From assembly GCA_017461005.1 (NCBI GenBank), contig JAFTZU010000109.1, positions 1 through 58,014 of the forward strand: a stretch of 58,014 bases of DNA, given 5' to 3'. Source of the stretch: Clostridia bacterium (GTDB lineage Bacteria; Bacillota; Clostridia; Oscillospirales; Acutalibacteraceae). Positions 51,373 to 58,014 of this stretch are shown in pieces. Position 1 is the stretch's first letter. Each line of letters begins with the position of its first letter. Below the pieces are notes generated by a model that was not told where the DNA came from, ran no database searches, and saw only the letters and a list, made by a program, of their open reading frames with translations. Position numbers and translations under genes: made by a program.

Positions 51373-52707
51373 ATGTATACATTCCGTCCGGAAACCGATT
51401 TTGAAAGCTTTGACAGGTTCGTGGAAGAACACCACGGACAGTACCAGCAGTGCTCCCTCTGGCCGAAGGTCAAGACGGCCTGGGCACCCCATTTCTACGC
51501 CGGGTTCGACGAAGCCGGCGAGCGGGTCCTCACCTGTCTCGTCCTGGAGCGGGACCTCCCGCTGGCCGGGAAACTCTGGTATGTGCCCTACGGCACCGTT
51601 TCCGATATCACGAACGAACCGCTCCAGAAGGAGTTCGCGACGTACATCGCCGCAGAGATGAAGGCCCACAAGGCCTTCTGCACCATCATCGACCCGCCGG
51701 TCCCGCTGCGCATCGACGGGGAGTCACAGGAGGAGGGCCATGCCGCCCACAAACTCCTGACCTCCCTCGGCTATCAGCTCAACACGGACCTGCCGTCCTA
51801 TACCTACAAGCACCCGGTCCAGACCCTCATCCCGCTGCGGGACGAAAACGGGGAACTCATCCCCGGGAAGCAGCTCCTCAAGAAGTGCGAGAAGGGCGTC
51901 CGGTACTCCGTCCGCGTCGGCGAGTCCCGGGGCCTCGAGTGCGAGACCTATTCCTATGAGGACATCGAAAAGGACCCGGCGCTGCTCGACGCCTTCGTCT
52001 CCGTCATGGACGACACGTCGGAGCGCAACGACTTCGTTCATCGCGACAACGACTACCTGAAGCTGCTCTTCGGCACGCTGAAGGATTATACCGACATCAT
52101 GATCGTCTACTATGACAAGGCGAAGGACACCGCGCTGCAGAACGCCCGGCTCGCGGAGCGGGAGCAGAAGGTGGCGGCCCTCGAGACCGCGCCCCAGAAG
52201 AAGATCAAGGGGCTCAAGAACGACATCGATGTCATCGATAAGAACACGAAAAGTTACAACGAACGCATGGAAGAGACAAAGGACTACCCGGCCGATGCCC
52301 GCATCCCGGTGGCCGGCGGCCTCACCATCCGTTACGGCGGCTTTGCCAACTGTGTCTTCGGCGGGACCCGGAACATCGTCCGGAACAACACCCGTTCGAG
52401 CCACTACATGAACTACCTGCGCCTGCTCCGCAGCATCGACCTCGGCTGTGATTACCACGACCTCGGTTACGTCCTCTGCGACTCCCCCGAGACGATGGAG
52501 GCGGACGGGTCCCTCGGCCCCCTGTCCCCGAACGAGGACTTCGTGGGCATCAGCAAGTTCAAGCTGAGCTTCGGCGCTCACTACACCGAATACATCGGCG
52601 AGTACATCCTCGTCGGCGACTCCTTCCGGTACTGGCTCTACAAGGAGCTCATGCCGAAGGCGAAAAAGGCCAAGATGACGGTCATCCGGCTCATCCGGAA
52701 CCGCTGA
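51373..52707 (+). CDS. FemABX-type peptidyltransferase
   Basis: A 444-aa protein of the FemA/FemX/MurM family, which adds bridge amino acids from aminoacyl-tRNA to the third residue of the wall precursor. Two GNAT-like domains: 1-180 and 185-430. A coiled-coil arm (NARLAEREQKVAALE...NDIDVIDKNTKSYNERM, about 253-300) interrupts the second, as in FemA/FemX. The C-terminal FVGISKFKLSFGAHYTEYIGEY is characteristic. The place next to murE agrees with a wall role. The transferred amino acid is not known. Confidence 0.9.
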   Translation: MYTFRPETDFESFDRFVEEHHGQYQQCSLWPKVKTAWAPHFYAGFDEAGERVLTCLVLERDLPLAGKLWYVPYGTVSDITNEPLQKEFATYIAAEMKAHKAFCTIIDPPVPLRIDGESQEEGHAAHKLLTSLGYQLNTDLPSYTYKHPVQTLIPLRDENGELIPGKQLLKKCEKGVRYSVRVGESRGLECETYSYEDIEKDPALLDAFVSVMDDTSERNDFVHRDNDYLKLLFGTLKDYTDIMIVYYDKAKDTALQNARLAEREQKVAALETAPQKKIKGLKNDIDVIDKNTKSYNERMEETKDYPADARIPVAGGLTIRYGGFANCVFGGTRNIVRNNTRSSHYMNYLRLLRSIDLGCDYHDLGYVLCDSPETMEADGSLGPLSPNEDFVGISKFKLSFGAHYTEYIGEYILVGDSFRYWLYKELMPKAKKAKMTVIRLIRNR

Positions 52708-52728
52708 GGACCTGACGGGAGGAACGGT

Positions 52729-53622
52729 ATGCGCACGCTGACATTCACCGTCCCAAACGAATACCAAGACCGCAAAGTCCTGCATTACCTGAGAGGCTGT
52801 GCAGGGCTTTCTTCGCGTGTCATCCGGAACCTCAAGACGTATGAGGACGGCATCCTTCTGAACGGGGAGCCGGTGCGGACCATCGACCGCCTTTCCGCGG
52901 GCGATGTACTGACCGTGAACCTGCCGGACGACCCGGCGGAACAGATCCCGCCGATGCCGGACCCGGAATTCCTCGAAGGGGCGCTGCCCGAGGTCCTCTA
53001 TGAGGACGACGACCTCCTGATCGTCAACAAACCGGGGACCATGGCGGTCCACCCGTCCCATAACCACCATGGCGACACTCTGGCGAACTGGATCACGTAC
53101 CACCTGACCGGCCAGGGGCGGGATCCGGTCGTGTTCCGGGCCGTGGGGCGGCTCGACAAGGGCACGTCCGGGGTCGTCGTCTGCGCTCTCAATGCGTATG
53201 CCGCCGACCGGCTGCAGCGGGGCGTGAAGAAAGAATACCTTGCGGTGCCCTCCGCCTGTCTCATCGGCAGCGGCACCATCGACGCGCCCATCTACCGACC
53301 GGACCCCATCCTGACGATGCGGGTCGTCGACGAGCGGGGAGACCGGGCCGTCACTCACTGGGAGGCCCTCGAGACCTTTGACGACCGGACCCTGTGTCGC
53401 GTGCGTCTCGAGACCGGCCGGACCCATCAGATCCGGGTCCACTTCGCCTCCGTCGGCGCTCCGCTGGTGGGGGACACCCTCTACGGGACGCCGTCGGACG
53501 AGATCGCACGGCACGCGCTCCACTGTGCCCGCGCGGAACTGACCCATCCGGTGACCGGCGAGCGGATCACGGTCGACGCGCCACTTCCGGCAGATATGTC
53601 CGTTTTGCTTCGTGCGAAGTAG
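52729..53622 (+). CDS. RluA-family pseudouridine synthase
   Basis: A 297-aa RNA-modifying enzyme. An S4-like N-terminal domain (about 14-65) comes before the catalytic domain: VLYEDDDLLIVNKPGTMAVHPS (89-110) and GRLDKGTSGVVV (140-151) with the catalytic Asp143. The C-terminal motif is RVRLETGRTHQIRVHFASVGAPLVGDTLYG. The histidine usually seen before RLD is Gly here. It may modify 23S rRNA (RluD-like) or tRNA. Confidence 0.9.
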   Translation: MRTLTFTVPNEYQDRKVLHYLRGCAGLSSRVIRNLKTYEDGILLNGEPVRTIDRLSAGDVLTVNLPDDPAEQIPPMPDPEFLEGALPEVLYEDDDLLIVNKPGTMAVHPSHNHHGDTLANWITYHLTGQGRDPVVFRAVGRLDKGTSGVVVCALNAYAADRLQRGVKKEYLAVPSACLIGSGTIDAPIYRPDPILTMRVVDERGDRAVTHWEALETFDDRTLCRVRLETGRTHQIRVHFASVGAPLVGDTLYGTPSDEIARHALHCARAELTHPVTGERITVDAPLPADMSVLLRAK

Positions 53623-53760
53623 ACAAATGTGGAATGTTGTCAAATTTAATGGAACAAATCGTTTTTTTATATGGAAATCGCCGAGATACTATGCTAAAAT
53701 TTTAGTTGATTTTGAAACTCACCAGAGCTGAAAGAGTGAGTAGAAACAGGAGGAAGAAAC
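53623..53760 (+). other. Promoter region of the alpha/beta hydrolase gene
   Basis: This A/T-rich stretch holds a probable -10 (TATGCT or TAAAAT near 53690-53701) and a small hairpin (ACTCAC, GTGAGT; 53717-53741), then AGGAGGAAG before the ATG. No -35 box is clear. Confidence 0.4.
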
Positions 53761-54678
53761 ATGTCCATCAAATGTGAAGAGAGATTCTTCGAATCTACCG
53801 ACCGTAAAGATCGCGTCCGTTACCTGACCTGGATCGACGACTCCGTCGAGACCAAGGGCGTCGCCCTCATCGCACACGGTGTCTGCGAGCATATCGACCG
53901 TTTCCACGGCATCGGCGAGCACCTCGCCAAAGCCGGTTACGCTGTCTACGGTGAAGACCATGTCGGCCACGGCAAAACTGCCATGGGCGAGGAGCAGAAC
54001 CTTCGCAACATCGGTAAGTGCCCGAAAGGCGCTGACAAGATCGTCATCAAAGACATGCACAAGATGAGAGACATCGCTGTCTCCGAGCATCCCGGCCTTC
54101 CGGAAGTCCTCATCGGCCACTCCATGGGTTCCTTCGTCGCCAAGATCTACGGCGCCACCTATGGCAAAGAGCTTGCAGCTACCGTTTACTGCGGTTCCGG
54201 CGACTTCTTCGGAAGCCCCTTCCGCTGCATCATCTACCCGCTGGTCCCGCTCTTCACCGCGGCCCCGGTCAAAGATCTCGAGATCAAAGTCACGAACAAC
54301 ATGTTCTCCACCGGCTGGCTTTCCCGCAGCAAAGAGAACCGTGCTGACTACCTGAAAGACCCGATGATCACTGTTTATTACACCCCCGGCCTGCTGGCCA
54401 TGCTCGGCGCTCTCGCAGCCCGTTCCGCCGGTACCCTCTGGGCCAAGAAGATGCCGAAGGACCTTCCTGTCCTCGTCGTCGCCGGTACTCAGGACATCGT
54501 CGGCTTCTGCGGACTCGGCGTCAAAGCTGCTGACAAGTGGATGGACAAAGTCGGTATCAAAGACCACACCACGAAATGGTACAAGGGCTATCGTCATGAG
54601 CTCTTCCGCGATGACTGCAAGGAAGAGGTCTACAACGACATCACCACCTGGCTCAAGTCCAAAGGTCTTCCCGGCTGA
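53761..54678 (+). CDS. Alpha/beta hydrolase (monoacylglycerol lipase-like)
   Basis: A 305-aa serine hydrolase. IAHGVCEHIDRF (37-48) is the oxyanion region, GHSMGS gives the nucleophile Ser121, GTQDIVG the acid Asp (about 244) and YRHELF the His (about 281). The family (Hydrolase_4, lysophospholipase/MAG lipase) cuts lipid esters. No signal peptide is seen. Codon use with many C-ending codons suggests strong expression. Confidence 0.88.
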   Translation: MSIKCEERFFESTDRKDRVRYLTWIDDSVETKGVALIAHGVCEHIDRFHGIGEHLAKAGYAVYGEDHVGHGKTAMGEEQNLRNIGKCPKGADKIVIKDMHKMRDIAVSEHPGLPEVLIGHSMGSFVAKIYGATYGKELAATVYCGSGDFFGSPFRCIIYPLVPLFTAAPVKDLEIKVTNNMFSTGWLSRSKENRADYLKDPMITVYYTPGLLAMLGALAARSAGTLWAKKMPKDLPVLVVAGTQDIVGFCGLGVKAADKWMDKVGIKDHTTKWYKGYRHELFRDDCKEEVYNDITTWLKSKGLPG

Positions 54679-54705
54679 GCAAACAGCCTGATGACTGACT
54701 GAACA

Positions 54706-54743
54706 CGACCCTGTTCCGTTTTTCGGAACAGGGTCTTTTTTGT
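54706..54743 (+). terminator. Terminator of the hydrolase gene
   Basis: GACCCTGTTCCG, loop TTTT, CGGAACAGGGTC followed by TTTTTT. A perfect 12-bp stem. Confidence 0.95.
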
Positions 54744-54861
54744 GGGATATCGTTTTGTACGAATTCATCGCCCGGGGGAGAAATGAAATCGGATAATTTG
54801 CCGATTTTTGTTCGTCTACTCCAAAAAGGACGGCCGAAGACTTTTCAATTGGTGGAACTGG

Positions 54862-54870
54862 TGGTATAAT
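54862..54870 (+). promoter_or_regulatory. Promoter of murA (extended -10)
   Basis: TGG-TATAAT (54862-54870), with a weak -35 (TTTTCA, 54842-54847; spacer 17). It lies 76 bp before the TTG start. The rest of 54744-54946 has no gene. Confidence 0.6.
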
Positions 54871-54946
54871 ATCTCAGATTTGAGCACTATATATACTAAT
54901 TTTATACTTCGAGAAATCGTGAGAGCGAAATCAGGAGAGTGAAATT

Positions 54947-56242
54947 TTGGATAAGTTTTGCATCAACGGAGGGAAACGACTGGAGGGAGTCGTCGACATC
55001 AGCGGAGCCAAGAACTCCGTCGTCGCCATCCTGCCGGCCACCCTTTTGGCGGAGGGTCCCTGCCGTATTGAAAATATCCCCAACATTTCCGATGTCACCT
55101 GCATGCTGGAGATGCTGGAGGCGATGGGTGCCCGTATCCGCACCATCAATTCGCACACCTATGAGATCGATACTTCGGTCATCAGTTCCTATACCGTACC
55201 CTATGAGCTGACCCGTCATCTGCGGGCGTCCTACTACCTGCTGGGTGCCCTGCTCGGCCGCTGCTCCAAAGCCCGTGTCGCCATGCCCGGCGGCTGTGAC
55301 TTCGGCGGTGTCCGTCCCATCGACCAGCACCTCAAAGGGTTCGAAATGCTGGGCGCCACGGTCTCCATGGAGGAGAACGCATTCGTCCACGCGAGAGCCG
55401 ACCACCTGACCGGCAACTCCATCTACATGGATGTCGTCTCGGTCGGTGCCACCATGAACGTCATGCTGGCCGCCGTCAAGGCGAGAGGCCTCACGGTCAT
55501 TGAAAATGCCGCGAAAGAGCCCCACATCGTCGACCTGGCCAACTTCCTGAACTCCATGGGTGCCGATGTCCGCGGCGCCGGTACCGACGTCATCAAGATC
55601 CGTGGCGTCGAGCGCATGCACGGCTGCGACTACTCGGTCATCCCCGACCAGATCGAAGCCGGTACCTACATGGCAGCCGTCGCTGCCTGCGGTGGCGATG
55701 TACTGGTCCGCAACGTGGTCCCGAAACATCTCGAGTCCATCATCGCGAAACTGGTCGAAGCCGGTGTCACGGTGGAGGAACATGACGACGCGGTCCGTGT
55801 CATCGCGGACAAACCGCTGACCAAAGTCAACATCAAGACCATGCCCCATCCGGGCTTCCCGACCGACATGCAGCCCCAGATGGCAGCGGCCCTTTGCCTT
55901 GCCAACGGCACCAGCATCGTCTCGGAAGGCGTCTGGGACAGCCGGTTCAAATATGTCGATCAGCTGACCCGTATGGGCGCTCACATCGAAGTCAACGGCA
56001 AAGTGGCCATCATCCAGGGGGTCGACCACCTGAACGGATGCCCGGTCAAAGCCTATGACCTTCGCGCCGGTGCCGCCATGATCATCGCCGGTCTCGCCGC
56101 CGTGGGACACACGGAAGTCGAGAACGTCATCTTCATCGACCGCGGCTATGAGAACGTCGTCGAAAAGTTCTCGGCTCTGGGCGCAGACATTTCCCGTGAA
56201 CCCATTCTGGACCATCCTGACAAGATCCAGAACGCGGGCTGA
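54947..56242 (+). CDS. murA: UDP-N-acetylglucosamine 1-carboxyvinyltransferase
   Basis: A 431-aa enzyme for the first committed step of peptidoglycan, joining PEP to UDP-GlcNAc. It has SGAKNSVVAILPATLLAEG (19-37), MPGGCDFGGVRPIDQH with Cys117, the residue attacked by fosfomycin, and DLRAGAAMIIAGLAA near the end. The start is a TTG with AGGAG about 10 nt upstream; no ATG fits better. Confidence 0.95.
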   Translation: MDKFCINGGKRLEGVVDISGAKNSVVAILPATLLAEGPCRIENIPNISDVTCMLEMLEAMGARIRTINSHTYEIDTSVISSYTVPYELTRHLRASYYLLGALLGRCSKARVAMPGGCDFGGVRPIDQHLKGFEMLGATVSMEENAFVHARADHLTGNSIYMDVVSVGATMNVMLAAVKARGLTVIENAAKEPHIVDLANFLNSMGADVRGAGTDVIKIRGVERMHGCDYSVIPDQIEAGTYMAAVAACGGDVLVRNVVPKHLESIIAKLVEAGVTVEEHDDAVRVIADKPLTKVNIKTMPHPGFPTDMQPQMAAALCLANGTSIVSEGVWDSRFKYVDQLTRMGAHIEVNGKVAIIQGVDHLNGCPVKAYDLRAGAAMIIAGLAAVGHTEVENVIFIDRGYENVVEKFSALGADISREPILDHPDKIQNAG

Positions 56243-56251
56243 ACAAACTGA

Positions 56252-56288
56252 CAAGGGTGCGTTCAAAACGCACCCTTCTTTTTATTCT
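56252..56288 (+). terminator. Terminator of murA
   Basis: AAGGGTGCGTT, loop CAAA, ACGCACCCTT followed by CTTTTTATT. It stands 20 bp before the next gene. Confidence 0.9.
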
Positions 56289-56307
56289 ATGAAAGAGGAG
56301 GAGACCG

Positions 56308-57108
56308 ATGAGCGGCGAAGTTTTCGGGACCCTGTATTCCGGCAGCAGCGGCAATTCCACCTACATCGGGGACCGCACCGGCGGCATCCTGGTCGACGTG
56401 GGGAAGAACGCCAAGCAGACGACACTCGCGCTGCAGGAGATGGGCATATCGCCCGAGCAGATCCATGCCATCTTCGTGACCCATGAGCACACCGACCACA
56501 TCTGCGGGCTCCGGGTCTTTGCGAACCGGCACCACATCCCGGTCTATGCGTCTCTCGGCACACTGGAGGCCCTCGATGAAAAGGGCCACCTGAAGGGGGA
56601 CTTCCCGGTCTTCCAGATGATGCACACGGCCGACATCGGTGACTTCCACATCCGGTGTTTCCACACGTCCCACGACTGTGCGGAGGGGATGGGGTACTCC
56701 ATCACGCTCCCCAGCGGACGGCGGGTCTCGGTGGCCACGGACCTCGGCATCATGACGGAGGAAGTGAAACAGTCTATCCTCGGCAGCCAGGCGGTGCTCC
56801 TCGAGTCGAACCACGACCTCGGCATGCTCTATAACGGGCCGTACCCCTATGTGCTGAAACAGCGCATCAGTTCGGAATTCGGCCACCTCAACAACGACGA
56901 CGCGGCGGACACGGCCCTCGACCTCGTCCGTTCCGGGACACAGCAGCTCATCCTCGGCCATCTGAGCGCGGAGAACAACCTTCCGGACCTCGCCTATCAG
57001 ACGACGGCCTCCATGCTGCTGACCGGCGGCGCGAAGGTCGGCGCGGACTGCCTTCTCGACGTGGCGCCCCGCAACAGCGTCCTCCTGCGGGAGGTGCCCT
57101 CATGCTGA
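56308..57108 (+). CDS. MBL-fold metallohydrolase, YycJ/WalJ-like
   Basis: A 266-aa metallo-beta-lactamase-fold protein of the YycJ type. The metal motif is THEHTDHICGL (about 58-68). LYSGSSGNSTYI (9-20), typical of YycJ, is at the N-terminus, and VLLESNHD and GHLSAENN follow. It probably acts as an exonuclease or hydrolase in DNA upkeep. In many Bacillota yycJ stands close to rlmH, as here, where the genes overlap by 7 bp. Confidence 0.9.
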   Translation: MSGEVFGTLYSGSSGNSTYIGDRTGGILVDVGKNAKQTTLALQEMGISPEQIHAIFVTHEHTDHICGLRVFANRHHIPVYASLGTLEALDEKGHLKGDFPVFQMMHTADIGDFHIRCFHTSHDCAEGMGYSITLPSGRRVSVATDLGIMTEEVKQSILGSQAVLLESNHDLGMLYNGPYPYVLKQRISSEFGHLNNDDAADTALDLVRSGTQQLILGHLSAENNLPDLAYQTTASMLLTGGAKVGADCLLDVAPRNSVLLREVPSC

Positions 57109-57584
57109 ACGTCACGCTCATCGTTCCCGGAAAGCTCAAGGAGAAATACCTCCAGGGCGCCCAGGACGAATACAGGAAGCGATTGACCGCCTTTTGTAAA
57201 TTGAATATAATAGAGGTTAGCGTGGAACGTCTGCCTTCTGAGCCCTCGGACGCGGAGATCGCCGCGGCGCTGGACAAAGAGGGGAAACGGATCCTTGCCT
57301 CGGTCCCGAAAGATTCTTATACGTACGCCCTCTGCATCGAGGGGAAACAGCGTACGTCCGTCGCCTTCAGCAGCGAACTCGACCGGCTGGCGGTGAGCGG
57401 GACCAGTCATGTCACCTTTGTCATCGGCAGCTCCTTCGGACTGTCCGATGAAGTCAAACAGTTTGCAGATGCGTCACTTTCCATGTCGGAGATGACCTTT
57501 CCTCATCAGCTGGCCCGCATCATGCTGCTCGAGCAGCTCTACCGCGCGTTCCAGATCAGCTCCGGCGGAAAGTACCACAAGTAA
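57102..57584 (+). CDS. rlmH: 23S rRNA (pseudouridine(1915)-N(3))-methyltransferase
   Basis: A 160-aa SPOUT enzyme. It starts LNVTLIVPGKLKEKYL and has the knot motif VTFVIGSSFGLSDEV (about 107-121), then LSMSEMTFPHQLARIMLLEQLYRAFQISSGGKYHK, the RlmH C-terminus. It methylates helix 69 of 23S rRNA. The ATG lies within the end of the yycJ gene. Confidence 0.96.
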   Translation: MLNVTLIVPGKLKEKYLQGAQDEYRKRLTAFCKLNIIEVSVERLPSEPSDAEIAAALDKEGKRILASVPKDSYTYALCIEGKQRTSVAFSSELDRLAVSGTSHVTFVIGSSFGLSDEVKQFADASLSMSEMTFPHQLARIMLLEQLYRAFQISSGGKYHK

Positions 57585-57598
57585 CGTAAGGAGGACTT

Positions 57599-58014
57599 AT
57601 GGCACGGCGTAAAGACAAATACGATGTCGATCCCGATCTCATCCGTTCCCTGGAAGAGGACCCGGACGACTACGATTACGATTACGATGAAGACGAATAC
57701 TACGACGATGACGAGCGTTTCTCGTCCGGTCGGGTGAAATGGGCCTGGATCTTCCTGTTCCTGGCGCTGGGCATCCTGATCGGCGCGCTGGTCTTCACCC
57801 TCGTCAGCAAGAACCATCAGAATGACGGAGCGACGACCACGGTCACGACCAGCATCGTCTCGACCGAGAACGAACTGCTGCCCCCGACGGAGGTCTCGGC
57901 AGAAGATACCTCGAGCGTCACGGAAGAAGGGGACACCACGACAAAGGCGTCCATCGTCCGCACGACGTACTATGTCATCCCGAACACGACGAAGCGGATC
58001 ACGACCCGGACGGC
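57599..58014 (+). CDS. Single-pass membrane protein, partial
   Basis: The gene runs off the window after 138 codons. AAGGAGG lies 5 nt before the ATG at 57599, 14 bp after rlmH. The N-terminal part is acidic and Asp/Tyr-rich (DPDDYDYDYDEDEYYDDDERF, about 22-42), followed by one membrane helix (WAWIFLFLALGILIGALVFTLV, about 48-69) and a Thr/Ser/Val-rich outer stretch. The family is unknown. The acidic start resembles the tract in the protein at 25016. Confidence 0.75.
   Translation, partial: MARRKDKYDVDPDLIRSLEEDPDDYDYDYDEDEYYDDDERFSSGRVKWAWIFLFLALGILIGALVFTLVSKNHQNDGATTTVTTSIVSTENELLPPTEVSAEDTSSVTEEGDTTTKASIVRTTYYVIPNTTKRITTRT

Noticed and set aside
1-58014. CRISPR array or prophage
   Set aside because: No regularly spaced direct repeats of 24-40 bp and no capsid, tail, terminase or integrase gene were found.

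Overview
The window is a compact, GC-rich piece of a bacterial chromosome from the Bacillota (Firmicutes). Evidence for this is strong AGGAGG-type ribosome sites, A/T-rich sigma-A promoters, a CIRCE element, an NrdR-controlled nrdDG pair, an FMN-riboswitch ribDEBAH operon, a LexA/DinR-type SOS box in front of a UvrX/YolD-like pair, YwlG, YycJ and MgtE. The class III (strictly anaerobic type) ribonucleotide reductase and the GC-rich Gram-positive style fit an anaerobic gut-type member of Clostridia or Erysipelotrichia. I cannot fix the genus from sequence alone. No sporulation, phage-structure or plasmid genes and no CRISPR array are visible.

Layout. 1-450: tRNA-Lys, tRNA-Glu, 5S rRNA and tRNA-Asn, then 400 bp of scrambled 5S/tRNA-like repeat debris. 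850-2180: a GNAT acetyltransferase and a hemolysin III family protein (minus strand). 2420-7170: an unusual five-gene operon with a split transketolase, two related SCP2-like proteins and a class III aminotransferase. 7220-13010: a putative lipoprotein, CIRCE-controlled Hsp20, a small membrane protein, a TetR-like regulator, a DUF4003-like protein, an aminotransferase and trpS. 13175-16650: mgtE behind a hairpin that hides its ribosome site, an orphan 110-aa gene, an ImmA/IrrE-like protease with an XRE regulator, and ywlG; palindromic AACG-NN-CGTT sites flank the protease/regulator pair. 16650-19790: nrdD and nrdG behind NrdR boxes. 19800-25800: FMN riboswitch, riboflavin operon, HAD phosphatase and two proteins of unknown function. 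26300-30270: sbcD-sbcC. 30360-32080: two tRNA-Ser genes and a TnpB-only IS605/IS1341-like element whose promoter carries an SOS-like box. 32140-38930: an acyl/aryl-CoA ligase-like enzyme, SOS-type Y-family polymerase with YolD, a ThiE/TenI-like protein, a lipoprotein amidase and galM. 38975-41650: tRNA-Gly, an MntR/DtxR regulator and a two-component system. 41700-49710 (minus): tpiA, pgk, trmL, trkH, two trkA-type genes and valS. 49850-58014: murE, a FemABX ligase, an RluA-type synthase, an alpha/beta hydrolase, murA, yycJ, rlmH and a partial membrane protein.

How genes work together. The rib operon makes riboflavin under FMN feedback, and the HAD gene 24 bp after ribH is a candidate for the phosphatase step missing from the operon. 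murE, the FemABX gene and murA point to cell-wall synthesis; MurE has DDPG where DAP-adding enzymes have DNPR, which with the adjacent FemABX gene suggests a Lys-type, cross-bridged wall. SbcCD and the SOS polymerase serve DNA repair. The most unusual items are the protease/XRE module with its repeated operators, the SOS-like box on tnpB, the MITE-like insertion that duplicates the ribD ribosome site, and the transketolase/SCP2/aminotransferase operon.
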